Shown here in pieces: positions 10,061 to 22,261 of a stretch of 64,000 nt of DNA. A program made the position numbers and the translations under genes. A model generated the notes under the pieces. That model searched no databases, was not told where the DNA came from, and saw nothing but the letters and a program-made list of their open reading frames with translations. The stretch lies in NCBI GenBank assembly GCA_030704615.1, contig CM060734.1, forward strand, positions 6,446,001 through 6,510,000, written 5' to 3'. Source of the DNA: Takakia lepidozioides. Lineage: Eukaryota > Streptophyta > Takakiopsida > Takakiales > Takakiaceae. Each line of letters starts with the position of its first letter. The stretch's first letter is position 1.

Positions 10061-10824
10061 ACAAGTATTAAAATAATAGTTTTTTAAATTTGACCTTGCC
10101 GTTTTTGGAAGTTCCAGATCCTGTAATGCGGCGAAGATATGTCGTCAGTAACAAGTCCGCTCATGGTTTTTTAGATCCGCTCATGGAAATGAGTGACCGT
10201 GCAACGAGAAATCCAGTATACCACGGCAAAAGGACGTCGCATATTGGCCTGTATAGAGTATTCCGCGGGTTTTACATGCCTTAACATTGGAATGAAGCTG
10301 ACCCTTTTGCCGCGATTGAATCAATAGAGTCTGCACCAATAGAGTCTGCAGTACTTCACAATTCTGTCATCTTCGGGTATTCGGCGGGAAAGGTTTGCGA
10401 CTCAACTGGGAAATGCGGTGCCGCATTAGGGTTCGCACGTGCGAAATTTCTGGGGGGTTTGGTGTTGGCGAGGGTCGGCTCCCCGAAGGCTGGGTGCGAC
10501 TATCTTGCTATGACGAAGGCCGCATCTACCAGTACCTACGACGTTACTTGGAAATGCGGCGCTGCATTTCCTTGCCGGGGGTCGAATGAGGAAAGCAAAG
10601 TTTGGGAGAGCAGAAAAACAGGAACCCTCCAATAAACAAAAATACAACCACGTCGAAACAGAAGTGAATGACATAGTATTATCTTAGTTTGAGCAAAACA
10701 GGTTACTGGTAGGCAAGACATAAGTCGGACCTTTCTGTGGCCAAAGTTAGAGGTACTTGCAGCAGTACAGTTCTACTATCCGAAAAGGATGGGCGTACCA
10801 TTGTGTGGGGACCGCAAGCCAAGC

Positions 10825-13800
10825 TCACTCGTCCCCTGGATCCATATTCAGAAGATTGTGCACCTCTTGGGGGCTCAACCCTGGTGCATGTATGAAGTGA
10901 TGAATTGTGGAATTATACCGGAGTCTCTTTAGTACACGTTGTACAGATGCTTGCAAGGGCAGTATGATGCCCCCTTGTTCGCCATGATCTGGAAGTCGGT
11001 GCAATTGCAGGTGGGTAATTCTGAAATGGTGATGGTGTACACCTCATTGCGAACAGTTGAGCCTGCCGTGGCGATCTGATACACACGCCCAAGCCTGGTG
11101 GGGGCACTTCTATCGAGCTCTGGATTGTACAGTTCATCCGAAGTGCATTCTCCATCCTTGTCTCATTCACTTTTGAGGGAGATCGCCGCCTCTTCGGTTT
11201 CCCCCAACGGTGTGTAGGATGCTTAGAGCTGTCGCGTCCCAGTGTTCTTGCTCTCACAGGGATCGGTGGTGGAGGCTGTGGAAGCGGAAATGGTTGTCTG
11301 GGGACGTCAGTGCGCTGCACCATCCGAAATCCTGCGGCAGTAAGGGCGTCGGCCTCAACCTGACTCAGATCGCAGCCTGGTTCCACCGGCCACACCGGGG
11401 GAGCCTCTGGCATTGTTTGTATGCCGTACTTGGGCTTTCCATACACGCAAATCATAATGTCATGCCTGCAGAACCAGAACTGGGTGGTTGTCGCCTTCGC
11501 AAACTTTGCATGGACAAATCTTCCTGTAAAAGTAGGAGCAGGGACAGCCCCATCTGGATTCCTCCTTATCATCTCTAAACAACGTTGTTGTGTATCCACT
11601 CGAATTGTGGAACACCTGCCTCGAAACGCCGGCTTTGTGCGTGCAATTCTCCACTGTGACGCAGACACAGTCGTCTCCACAATGGCTTGGCCATACTGCA
11701 TAACAGCGGGCGGAATCTGGGGCAAGCAAGCGGTGGGAATTTCTCGCACAGAATCCCCGCTTGAAGGCGATGGCGATCTGGAAACTCTTGGGCTTCCACT
11801 GCTGGAAGACACATTGTGCGGCAACATGACGGGACCTCGAGGTGCTGTCCGAATGTTCCTGTCGGATCTCCAGGAATCCTCTTCGCACCCGGGTTCCTCT
11901 TCAATCCTCTGTCTCACAAGGCGAGTACGGACATCCCCCTCTAGGTGTTCACTTCTGCGGTGCAGAGGCGTCCCTTTGATCTTCTCTCGCAATGCTGTCA
12001 CCTATTTCAGTTGATTCTTCGACCTCGAAGCTGTTCGTACCAACAATTCCTCCCTGTCCGGCCCAAAGCCCCATTGTTTCCCGCTCAGGAACTTGTAGTA
12101 CGTGGCTACATGATTGCTCTGTCGATGTCCTCCGTTGTGGCCGTCACTACGTCCACCAGATGTGCGGCAGAAGACGCTCGCCAGGAGGAGTGGACTGATT
12201 CTGCCATATTCGTGTTCGGCATGTCCGTGTCGGAATCCAAGCACCGCTCCTACAAGGACAGAAACAATGGTGAGGGACCAATGCAAAGGTCCGTAATAGA
12301 ACGACAATTGCATGAAAAGTCTAGCATCATACCTCCCGCATGTACTGTCCGAACTATTGATACCGGAAATGCCACCACCCCAACCAGTTGTGCAAGGCTC
12401 CCAGATTGGTTGTCTCCACTGCACCTGACGTGTTCCACCAAGCCTCAATGATAGCAAACTTTACCTCCGCGTCATCAAATGTGGGTGCATCCTTCTACGC
12501 CGTACAAAAGACACGGTGTTCAGCCTGGAATGAGCTAGCAACAAATTTGGTAGTGTAGTGAGATAGACTCTGCATCCAATGGAATCCACAGGATCTCTCT
12601 TTCCCCTCCATTGGAACATTGGGGTCCTCACCATACACACGCCGCACCGCTGCCCAGTTGGCCTGAGCATTGTCTGCCATGAATCCCCTGAAATTGGGCT
12701 CTGGCAAACCTGCCCTTGCCATCTGCTCGTTTATGCCCTCCCACAGATGCATCTCCGACTGTGTGTCCTCCCCTTTCATCTCGTAGATTGCAATTGTCAT
12801 GAACCTCTTGGAGTGATAGTCATAAACATGCGCACCCATAGTCACCTACTGATGGTTTGTAATTCGCTTGATGTGATCAAACATCACCCAAGCATTCGAC
12901 AAGTTTCCAGTTGTCATGCGAGTGACCAAGTCTACTCCACTCCCAGGCCCACACATCGACATTTTAAAAATGTAACAACGATCGGATTCGCTGCCTTGCC
13001 CTGGAAACCTGCTACCTTGGATGTAGTCATATCCAGTCATTCTTTTCACCTCCAGGATTGAGTGCATGTCCGACCCCTGGCCGAACTCCTGCTTGCAAGA
13101 TACGATGTGATTCCGCACATTTGGACTACAAACGTGCGAGACGGACTCCAACAGGTCAAGCATCTCCTCTTCGTTCAAGGGCACTCGGTCTGAACCATCT
13201 TCAGACATGATTTTGCCAAGAGCAATCTTGTGGGTTGCCTTCAGCTGAATCTGCTTTGGTCTGGCTCCGGGGCTCAATTTCACCTCCTCTTTTATGATGT
13301 CGTGTGCTTCTTGCATAGCCTCCTGCATGTTGCCTCTCGCCAAGGGGTGGCAGTGCACCCCAACGTATATGCAAGCTCTAGTCGAGTCCGGGAGCAAATG
13401 GATTACGTAATATTGCTTGGCTCTGCACATGGACATGCACGTCGGTGGTTCTTTGCAATGTGCACACTTGAAAGTACCCGTAGGAGCTTGGCTGGAGACA
13501 ATGAATGGATGATGGGTTGTGCCAGTCCAATCCGTCTCGTTTCTCCGCCCTCCTTTGGAAAGAAAGTGGAAGCAGGCGGGATTGAGGCACCTCAGCTTCC
13601 CCGCACAGAGGATGTATCGTACACGAACACCATCAGCAATTTTCGTGCTACTGGTCTTCGTCACATACCAGGGGTGTCCGTCATGCTTTCGATCCATGTC
13701 TGTTAACATCCCTGAGGCTTTGTTTGACGAAGTAACAGGTGGAAACTCGAAGATGACATTGCCATCGACTTTGGGAGGCAGATACGTTACCTTCCTGACT

Positions 13801-14426
13801 GGAAATTTGGCATAGTCGAGAGCAGCCAGCTCGGAGTGAGAACCATCGAGGTGATGTTGCCGTAGGAGCTGCACAATGGACTGGGTTGGAGTAATGCTCG
13901 AGGATACATGCGTAGCACCTGCAGAGACGTCCATGTCAGATTTGAACAACCGTGTGGAGGACATGGGGACCTCAATGCACTCATCTTCTTCGTCGGAAAT
14001 GTCAAATACGTCGACACGAGAAGCGATGGAGGGTCTTGATGGTCCAGGTCGGGAATGATTATCGTTGCATACCTCTCTGGTGGCAGTGGCCGCCTGTCGG
14101 TTTCCCGACTCCTTTGTGGATGGTGTCGGAAGCGACTGATTTGGAAAGGGAATGGGCATTCCCACAGCTCGGTACAAGGTGGTGTCTGATGGGGGTACGT
14201 GCCACTCGATTCCGCAACCTCCATCGTTACCTAGCACGACAATGGTCTCGTCAACCTGTCCAGGAACATCCTTCCTTTCTTCTTCCAAATAAACTGTGCC
14301 CGGTTTGAGTTTGAATTTGGAACAAAGGTAAGTTTCAGTCACTCTGCAAAGTCCTCCCTCGTTTGGGATCCAGGCTCGGCCAAGTTGGGGAGGACAACAA
14401 ACTATAGCGTAGGAATTGGGAGCCAT
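10825..14426 (-). pseudogene. Mutator-like transposase with SWIM zinc finger, element A copy
   Basis: The start is the ATG at 14426 (MAPNSYAIV), shared with element B. The order is: an N-terminal region of about 190 residues with an acidic DISDEEDE patch; a Cys-rich module (LRCLNPACFHF, FKCAHCKEPPTC); a helical region; the DDE core (MFDHIKRI, MTIAIYEMKGEDTQSEM, FMADNAQANW, then CGFHW); NTNMAESVHSSW after a short intron (12250-12332); a Pro-rich linker; and a SWIM finger (CNCTDFQIM...CPCKHLY). It would cut and rejoin element ends in the nucleus. Lesions relative to B: TGG to TAG at 12843-12845 and again in the GTACGGCGTAG context near 12498, plus single-base losses near 11090 and 10937. None of these is shared by B. 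Confidence 0.85.
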
Positions 14427-14892
14427 CGAACACAACACGGATTTGGCAAGTGCGAGGTTCACTATAGGGACAGACAAAAACTCACAAGCACCACGTAATT
14501 GGAACCGCGGAGTCCATCCACGATTGGAAGTCGCACATTGAAGTGGAAAAGAATGTCTCAAGCTACATGCGTGAAGGTGGGAGGTGTGATATGACAGTAA
14601 GTATGACAATGATGGCCGTTTCGGCGAATAAATAACAACTCCTGACAGTCTCCCCTGAGGGTACATCTAGCAGTATTCTTGGTGCAGACATGAACGTTTA
14701 CATTGACAAGTGCCAGGACTGTTAGTTAAACTGTAAGACACCAAAGTTCTTCTCATTAAGACAAGCCGCAATTGTGTTGTTTCGGAACAATGCATCACAC
14801 TGAACATAGCTTTCATCGACTGGGACACAAGTTTAGTGTGGAACGAATATGTGGTGCCGATTTTCTGTCCGTGCTCTTTCAGGGGAATCCAG

Positions 14893-15912
14893 AGGACGGT
14901 GCCGAATTTCCGTCCATGTGAAACCTTTACACTCTCCAAAACGGATATGCGACACCGCATTTCCGTCCAGGTGAAACCTTTACACTCTCTAGAACGGAAA
15001 TGCGGAACCGCATTTCCGTCCAGGTGAATCATTTATACTCTCCCCAACGGAAATGCGGTGCCGCATTTCCATCCATGTCATACCTTTATACTCTCTGGAA
15101 CAGAAATGCGGTGCCACATTTCCGTCCAGCTGATACTTTTATACACCCCGAATGGAAATGCGGTGCCGCATTTCCGTCCAACAAGTAAGGTATTTTGCAG
15201 TGGAACCGAAATGCGGGACCGCATTTCCGTCTAGGTGAAACCTTTTTAGTCTCCCGAACGGAAATGTTGTGCCGCATTTCCGTCCAGGTGAAACCTTTAC
15301 AGTCTCTATAACGGAAATGCGGTGCCGCATTTCCGTCCAGGTGAAACCTTAATACTCTCCCGAACGGACATGCGTTGCCGTATTTCCGTCGATGTGATAC
15401 CTTTATACTCTCTGCAACAGAAATGCGGTGCCGCATTTCCGTCCAACAAGTAAGGTATGTAGCAATGGAACCGAAATGCGGTACCACATTTCCATCTAGG
15501 TGAGACATTTATACACTCCCGAACGGAAATGCGGTGCCGCATTTCCGTCCATCCAACAAGTAAGGTATGTAGCAGTGGAACCGAAATGCGGTACCGCATT
15601 TCCGTCCAGGTGAAACATTTATACACTCCCGAACGGAAATGCGGTGCCGCATTTCCATCCAGGTGAAACCTTTACACTCTCTAGAACGGAAATGCGGTGC
15701 CACATTTCCGTCCATGTGACAGCTTTATACTCTGTAGCATTGGAACGGAAATGTTGTACCGCATTTCCGTCCGGATGAAACCTTTACACTCTCTGGAACG
15801 GAAATGCGGCGCCGCATTTCCCTTTTCAATCCAACTCATCAGATGGTGTTGTGCAAATGCCATTATATCTGAACACGTGGACGAACGGAAATGTGACACC
15901 GCATTTCCATGT
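14893..15912. repeat. Palindrome array 1 (element A), about 19 units
   Basis: Tandem units of about 55-58 bp, each with a near-perfect palindrome of core AAATGCGG-NN-CCGCATTT plus a spacer such as GTGAAACCTTTACACTCTC. By eye I count 19 units, and in 17 the central dinucleotide is pyrimidine-purine (TG, TA, CA or CG). The array lies between the divergent transposase and ParB genes. Frames such as MRCRISV... across it are artefacts. The same position in element B is array 4. Confidence 0.95.
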
Positions 15913-16166
15913 CTGCACTTGTGGTAGGAGGCGGCACGGCCTGACCGTTGGTTAATGATGATATTTGGCCGACGGCAGGCGTACCTTTGACGATTCGATT
16001 TTTGTAATAACTCATAGTCCACGAGGAGACACTTTCGTCCCAGCCTTTCGAACCCAAGTGGTGCATTACCGCCATTTCATCTTCTTTTGTCGTGTCTACT
16101 CAGTCACCCCTCTCGCGCCCTTTCCATCTATACTCTTTGCCCCTTTTCCCTGTCTCTGTTCTTCTT

Positions 16167-16286
16167 ATGCTCGAACCTGAGAGGGCGGGAGTTCGTGCAC
16201 CAGAGAAGAGACATCGTCGCAAGCTCCGCAAATTGTACTTCGGATGTAGGCCAATGCCGAAGGGGAGGAAGCAGATGCGTCTTTAG
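16167..16286 (+). pseudogene. Basic N-terminal exon of the ParB-methylase gene, element A
   Basis: A 39-codon frame from ATG 16167 with a basic stretch RRKLRKLYFGCRPMPKGRKQ, a possible nuclear-localisation signal. It ends at TAG 16284-16286 where element B has CAG and runs on for about 30 residues. It lies just upstream of the ParB exon and is probably its first exon or a uORF; the splice joining them is not certain. Confidence 0.5.
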
Positions 16287-16430
16287 GAGGAGATTGCCAT
16301 CTCGTAGTAGTAGGCTACGCAGGCAACCCAGCCACCAGTGAGAGCTCCGTGCTATCGAGATGCGCGCAGCTGATCGAGCACCGAAACCCCCCTCATTTTT
16401 CTTGTGCAATTTGTATGCTAGGAGACTTGA

Positions 16431-17713
16431 ATGCATAAGATGTTTGCATGCCTAACTGGAAAGGTGGAGGTGCTAGAGGGATTGCAGGAATCCGAAGAGC
16501 CGCAGGAAGAGTCCGTGGAGCTAGTTGCAGCACGCACACCCAGCCAATCCATGAGCACGGGTCTTCCTGCCGGGCCTAGCCCTGTGCGTTTCAAGGACGC
16601 GGCTTGGAAGGGCAAGTCTTTTCAGTTCAAAGCCCCAGAGAGCGACTTGCGTTCGAAGGTCATGGAGAATCGCCAGCAGGGGTCGGGCCCTTCTCCAGCA
16701 AAGACGAAGAAGAAGCAGCCCGTCCTTCAACTGGTTTCTGAACCGGACCAGGCTGTTTTTCCCCCACCCAAGCGAATGAAGCAGAAGGGTACAGGGCATA
16801 TTCAAATGCAGCAGACACCTTCACCTGCAAGAATGAGGAAGCAAAAGGCAATCAGGAGGAGGGCGGAGCAGTCTCCCGCAAAACCGATTCCACGAGCTGA
16901 AGCCCAGTTCCTGCTTGATTTCCAGCCTAGTGATGTTGGGGGCGTCTCTGCTGCAGTGAAGGCAATGGGATCGACCGATTTCGTCGATCTGTCAGCGGAG
17001 GAGGGTGCTGCTGCTCAACGTTCGCAGCAAGACCTGACCGCCATTGAGGAAGATCTTCAGAATACTGCAAGCCCGGAGGAGGCCTCTGTAATGGCAGAAT
17101 TGCCCGCAAAGATTCCCCAGAGTGCAGCTCCAGTTGGGGATGCTCCAGCTGCTCAGCCCCTACCGCCACCTGCAGAAATGTCTCTGGAGGAATTCCAAAG
17201 TGCAGCGGATACAATGTTGGAGGAGACACACAGTAGCATTGGCAGAGTTCTGGGCAGCAGGGTATTCCAGGGACTCTTCGAATCCCACTCTGTCGCATGG
17301 TCTCCCTTCCTATCATCAGACAGGCACTTCCCGGAGATGTGAATAAGCTCAAGTTCGCATTTCGAGAAAGGTACCGTCTAGGTTCGCCAGCCTTCTACGT
17401 TTCCATTGAGATTCACGACGGGGAAACTCGTGGACCCATTGCGGATGAATTGTCAGCATGGGATACCCACTGGCACACTCGCAACGACGAATTCGAGGCA
17501 ACGCTGAAGGGTGATCCAGACTTCGGCCATATGTCGGGTAAAATGTTCGTTGTGTGGGACGGGAATCACCGACTTCTTGCCTGGTGGGAGTACATCAAGC
17601 AGAACCATGCCAAGCATATTGACTGGCATTACATGGTGGAGTGTGTCACCCTCAAGGTGATGGCGGCAGACTCCTCCCTGCTCAAGAATGCCATGGCGGA
17701 CCTCAACTCGTAA
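16431..17713 (+). pseudogene. ParB/Srx-like domain exon (DGNHR), element A
   Basis: The first roughly 250 residues are low-complexity, rich in Gln, Glu, Ala and Pro, with basic patches (AKTKKKQ, RMRKQKAIRRR). Then comes a folded region: LEETHSSIGRVLGSRVFQ, PLCRMVSLPIIRQ, FAFRERYRLGSPAFYVSI and FVVWDGNHRLLAWWEYIKQ. The DGNHR motif with preceding strand and helix resembles the ParB/Srx-type N-terminal domain (DGxHRxxA). Compared with B, one base is lost near 17270, which shifts the frame just before the domain. The exon ends at a GTAAGATA donor. Family assignment is by motif only. In B the next exons continue on the same strand to the methylase; here an inversion cuts that link. Confidence 0.7.
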
Positions 17714-17739
17714 GATACTCATACCCTCCCAAGCACGTT

Positions 17740-17765
17740 CGAAATGCGGTGCCGCATTTCGGTTT
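17740..17765. repeat. Single intronic palindrome in the ParB gene (A)
   Basis: CGAAATGCGG-TG-CCGCATTTCG sits in the intron between the ParB exon and the next exon. Element B has the equivalent at 45548-45572. Confidence 0.85.
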
Positions 17766-17819
17766 CCAATCTGTTTTGTTTCCGTGCTTCCGTGGACTGA
17801 ACTGGAGAGTGTGCCTTGC

Positions 17820-18009
17820 AGGGTCACTGAAAATGCGTACGTGCATACCCACATGGCACATATGCTGTACAGGGTGAGGAAAACTGGTCTCACTAATCTG
17901 CACATGTTTGTGGAAATGCTGGAGCCCGAGCTCAGAAAGCCGTGGGTAAAAAAAGACCGGACATGGTATCGTCTCACTATGGATGGAATGGTGGAGGTGA
18001 TATACGAAG
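17820..18009 (+). pseudogene. Second exon after ParB (helical), element A
   Basis: The exon runs from a TTGCAG acceptor to a GTAAGTCG donor and contains MAHMLYRVRKTGL and DRTWYRLTMDGMVEVIYE. Homologous exons exist in B (45300-45495), in the old copy at 27.3-27.45 kb and in element C (57535-57727). No function is recognised; it is part of the central helical region between ParB and methylase domains. It is the last ParB-side exon before the inversion breakpoint at about 18058. Confidence 0.7.
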
Positions 18010-18059
18010 TAAGTCGTCCTCCCATTTCCCTTTGCTCATCCTTCCCCAATTTTCAGTCC

Positions 18060-18760
18060 ATGTCTGTTCTGGAAATGCGGCACCGCATTTCCATGTCCGT
18101 CATCAAATTTTCTTATTGGACAATGGGATGCGGTGCCGCATTTCCGTCAAAGGGTCTGGAATTGGACAATCAACGATGTCTGTTTTGGAAATGCGGCGCC
18201 GCATTTCCATGTTTGGCAATCGAAAGTTCTTATTGGACAATGGAATGCGGTGCCACATTTCCGTCCAAGGGTTTGGAATTGGACAAACAACGATGTCCGT
18301 TCTGGAAATGTGGCGCTGCATTTCCATGTACGTCATCAAAATTTCTTATTGGACAATGGAATGCGGTGCCACATTCCTGTCCAGAATCATGGAATGCGGA
18401 GCCGCAGTTCCGTCGATGGGTTTGGAGTTGGAAAAACGTCCATCTCCAAAATGGAAATGCAACACCGCATTTCCATGTCCGCCATTTAAATAACGTGTTC
18501 GATCTCCGCATGCGGGGTGGCATTTCCATTTACCTCCATGGAAGGAGCTAGCAATCGGCAAAACTGCCATGTCGAAAACGGAAATGCGGCACCGCATTTC
18601 CGTTCGGCCGAACAGTTTCTGATGTCCAAACCATGAAACGGAAAAATTGTTCTTGCCCCGGTTTTGGAAATGCGGTGCCGCATTTCCAAACGAGGTTTTT
18701 GCAGTTGCCACATTTCCGTTCCGACATGGAAATGCGGTGCCGCATTTCCGATTTTGGGAG
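18060..18760. repeat. Palindrome array 2 (element A)
   Basis: About a dozen palindromes of the AAATGCGG-YR-CCGCATTT type, separated by spacers with TCTTATTGGACAATGGAATG and CCATGTCCGTCATCAAA. The palindromes here are more varied than in array 1. It is homologous to B 41090-41775 but lies on the other side of the methylase exons because of the inversion. Confidence 0.9.
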
Positions 18761-18885
18761 GGACGTGGTTTGGACGATGGTGTCGTTGGGAAGCACATGG
18801 GAGAGGGGACATCAAAGACGGGGAGAATTTCATTTATATACTCTGGAAGAGAATTTAAATGTAGAGAGAGTTCATTAAAATTCTA

Positions 18886-21250
18886 CTAATCTTGAAAATC
18901 ATCACTATCGTCGTCCTGTCCTTGACTGTCCTGCTCCGCCTCCACCCCGTCATTGCCTTTCTCATGTCCAGCGGACTGCTCGTTGGCCAGGCTTTCGAAA
19001 ATCCCATCTTCCCCTTGCGGAACCGACCATCTCACCTCCGTTGGGTCGTCGTCCTCCCTGTCTGCATCGCTCTCATCCGCTGAATCACATATGAACTTTC
19101 GCACCCGTCTACTTGTCTCAGCTGCTGCCAACTCTTTCCTTATCCTTCTATCCTCCCTAGCCCTCTCCAAAATCTGCTCTACTTTAATGGGATTCTCACA
19201 TCGTCTAATCGCTGTATTTGCGAGTTTAGCTGCATAACTAGGAAGGGAGTAGTCCTTCACCGGGCTCGTCATGAAGTCACCCCTCGCAAAGAACGGGACA
19301 TTCTTCCTGGCAGGAAGTGTAGGCCCTACATGTTTCGACCCGGATCCTGGAATCCTGCACATAACAATCACCCACGAGACCAATGAGAACCACAGTCCGA
19401 AAATGCGTTTGACAAAAAATCACCCAGAAGGCTTTGCAAACTTACAATGTTTGCACTCACTTGTATTCCGGGTTCTCCTCGGCATCAATGTCCACTGTCT
19501 CTTCCTCCGACTCCGACGAATCTGAGGAATCTTTGGCTTCGATGGGAGCCTTCACATTCCGTTGAAACCCTTCTAGATGGGATCCCCAGACGGATGTGTC
19601 CTCCTCGTAGGCAAAGAGGTGCTGGTCGGAAAACCGCCCAGCCCACATTGAGGCACCTGTTACAATGCCATCCACACATTATAACATAGCCCTTCAGATG
19701 TTGCGAATTAAAGCATAACGAGAATTTGCAGAACAACATAGTACAAGATTCTGCATACCTGTCCCACAGATGAGGTCGAGCACTGTGCCCTCCAGGTCAG
19801 CGCATGTCTCTATAATTGTCTGAATGAAGGCAGGGCTCCGAGTCCGTGAATACCGCAGGGGTTCCGTTGAAGTGAGGCTATGAGGGAGAAGTTCTGTGGG
19901 AATGTTGTTGAACATGACGTCTTAATGGATGGGGTCGCAATTCGGGTCAACCAACAATCCATCCTTCCGGAAAGCAAATGTGGAGTTCTCCTTCACAAAG
20001 CAGTATGCATCGAACTACTTTGTCTGCATACACAGTGGGGAACGATTAGAAATCGAATGCGACACCGCATTTCAAAACACCTAACAAAATGAAAGGACGA
20101 GTGCCTATGTCGTAATTACCTTCTTCCCTTCCGACCGAAGGCCCAATGTGTTGATGCACGTCCACTTCTTCTTCAGAATTGGGACGGCGCTCTTGCGGGT
20201 CCACTTCGCAATTCCTGTCTGCGTGTTTTTGCCTCTGCTCGCCAGGACAACCACACAGCCTCTGTCGTCCAACACCATGCAGGCGAGCCCGAATCATTTC
20301 TTCCAAAAGTCCTCGGAGTACTTGTTCCAAGATGGCAAAGCTTGCAGTCCTTCCACAGGCTCTCTGTCCGGAATATCCAAGATGATCATATCGCAAGACC
20401 ACTCGGTGGCATTTCCGCCCCTCCTGCAGTCCTTGTCTACACACACCCTCTCAAAGAACGAGACCATCTTCAGAAACCCAGGGGTGTCGGAAGGCTCTTC
20501 AACAGCCGCCTTCTTCAGTGCTCTACCCTTCAGACCCTCCATGGTCTTGATGTATGCCAACTTGGCTGCCCGTCCATCCAAAGCCGCCAAGAAACTCTCA
20601 TTAACACACTGGACTACTGTATCGGGCTCCACTTTCAGCCTCTTAACTTCCACTGGCTCGAAAGGGTGCCCCCCCGGGGGGTTGAAGAGTGCCTTCTTTG
20701 CCGAGCTTGTTCTCGTCCATTTCGTGACAACGGTGGGCACAGGGGATTTCGGCTGCGTTTCAGGGGGTGGGCTGGTTGCAAAGTCTCCATCGGAGTCCTC
20801 TTCGTCACCCTCTTCCTGCTCTATCTGTTTCTGCTTCTTCGTCTTCTTCGTCTTCTTTGGTGTCACAACTGCTGCTCCTTGCTGGCGAGTTCTCTTCTTC
20901 AACCCCTTTTGTTGAGCCTGCACAGCTGCATCTACCATCTTTTGTGCCATCTCAGCTGCCTTTCTGGATTGTTCCAGAGCAGCAACTTCCTTTGCCAACT
21001 CTGGCCCAGCAGGGACACGTCTTCCCTTTCTCTTCTCTTCTGCTTTCGCGTGCAGATCTTTCTCAGACTGGTCAACAATTCCGCCAGACATGTCCAGGTA
21101 CCACGGGCATCCAACGAGATGCGCGGCATGCCATTGTTTCTGCATCTCGGGTGTGTAGACAGAGCTTGGGCCCACCACGGTCCAAGCCATGAAGAACGGG
21201 GGCTCTTGAGCTAGGGCCCCTGTCTGAAGAAGCACGTATTTCATATACCT
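18886..21250 (-). pseudogene. DNA N6/N4-methylase-like part, element A (inverted, broken)
   Basis: Read leftwards from 21244: MKYVLLQTGALAQEPP; a charged coiled stretch (EEKRKGRR...AQKMVDAAVQAQQK); a Lys-rich linker; CDMIILDIPD (place of the catalytic DPPY motif IV); and LARMVLDDRGCVVVLAS. After an intron come RSPAFIQTIIETC and GTVLDLICGTG (SAM-binding motif I, normally DPFxGxG), then MWAGRFSDQHLFAYEED and an acidic C-terminus ending at 18886. The order motif IV then motif I matches beta-class N-methylases (PF01555-like). Lesions: TGA at 20294-20296 and TAA at 19922-19924, both absent from B. Methyl transfer to DNA is inferred from the family; the DIPD variant may be inactive. Confidence 0.68.
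20053..20080. repeat. Intronic palindrome in methylase gene (A)
   Basis: CGAATGCGACACCGCATTTC, in the intron between the two methylase half-domains. The counterpart in B is at 43080-43100. Confidence 0.8.
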
Positions 21251-21321
21251 GCAGGGCAGTCAGCATGTGTGAGCAAAAGTTGAGACCAACGTATTCGCAG
21301 AGTGCAACCAAAAACATAAAA

Positions 21322-21345
21322 TGCGAATGCGGTGCCGCATTTCCT
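21322..21345. repeat. Intronic palindrome upstream of methylase exon (A)
   Basis: GAATGCGG-TG-CCGCATTTCC in the intron between the helical exon (21391-21627) and the main methylase exon. The B counterpart is at 44340-44363. Confidence 0.85.
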
Positions 21346-21390
21346 AGACAAACCTCATAACCAAGCTTCGCATACAAGGGCAGCTGGGCT

Positions 21391-22221
21391 TCACCTGTAA
21401 ACAATTCGCATTGCAGCTTTTCCCGCTCCCTCCTGATGTGTAAACTCCACGCTCCTTCTTGCTGTCTGCAGCTCCCTGGCGAAGAGGTTGTCCTTGTACG
21501 CACATCTGAAACGTGTCATGTAGTCTTCCAATGTCTGTGTTCCATCCCATTTGACGTACAAGCCGGACGAATTTGTATGCATTATGACTTGCTCCTTCGC
21601 ATTCGTCATAATCTGCGATTCCCACATGCATTGTCACGTAGCAGTTCACGGAATTCATTTTAGAAAAGCAAATCGGGGGAAGTACCTTGAATTACCTGGA
21701 ACCACCAAGTCATGCGGTTGAGCCACACATCCACTGTAGGGTCGGAAACTTCGAGTGGAAAAGACCACATTGTCCTTATACTCTCCGATGCATTCCAGAT
21801 CGACAGCCACCGTGTCTGCCATTTCCGATCCAATGTCAGGAGCAGGAAGTCGAGTGGCTATTGCTAGGAAGGAACTTCAGTGTAATGAAACCTCACCTTC
21901 TCTTTCGCCTCAACACATGCCGTTGAGAGGTGATGCAGTTTCTCCAACTACATGGTCGGCTGCATGGCCCGAGAATAGTGTTTTGCAATCTCGGGGATGA
22001 AGTCCTTTCCAAGTGCCGGATCTGCAATGGCCACCAGCTTCACAAGGTTTGACTTGTATTTGGTTCGGGACTTGACCCCGGCTTCCTTCAAGTGCTCAGT
22101 CAATGATTGCAACGTTTTGACCTGCCCCTCACTTTCCATGAAGAAGCATTTGGCATGGGCCAAATCCAGCTTGATGTTTGACTGCCAACAAAAACATGCA
22201 GAGACGTTACATTCGATTCAT
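21391..22221 (-). pseudogene. Central helical exons between ParB and methylase, element A
   Basis: Three exon-like pieces read leftwards. 22163-21920 has AHAKCFFMESEGQVKTLQSL and VAIADPALGKDFIPEIAKHY. 21840-21715 has DTVAVDLECI...DVWLNRMTWWFQ-type sequence, less clean than in B. 21627-21391 has YMTRFRCAYKDNLFARELQ and AMRIVYR. The ADPxLG...FxxEIxxHY block is the most conserved marker of this gene across all copies in the window. No known domain. The right inversion breakpoint lies at about 22222. Confidence 0.65.
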
Positions 22222-22261
22222 GTGGAAAGATGGCGATTGGACATGCTTGGACAATTCAAGG

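Noticed and set aside
11421-12014. Plus-strand frame of 197 residues, and 331 residues at 51860-52855 in B, antisense to the transposase
   Set aside because: Shadows of the transposase linker; no motif, and the sense frame aligns across A, B and C.
14836-15715. Many 60-140 residue frames with repeated MRCRISV / NAAPHFRS-like sequence in the arrays
   Set aside because: They are all translations of the same palindrome and spacer units on both strands; the periodic peptide follows the DNA repeat and there is no other coding sign.
19880-21214. Long plus-strand frames opposite the methylase (255, 290 residues, and 393 residues at 43120-44301)
   Set aside because: They are antisense shadows of the methylase exons, Ser/Leu/Cys-rich; conserved motifs and splice sites are on the minus strand.
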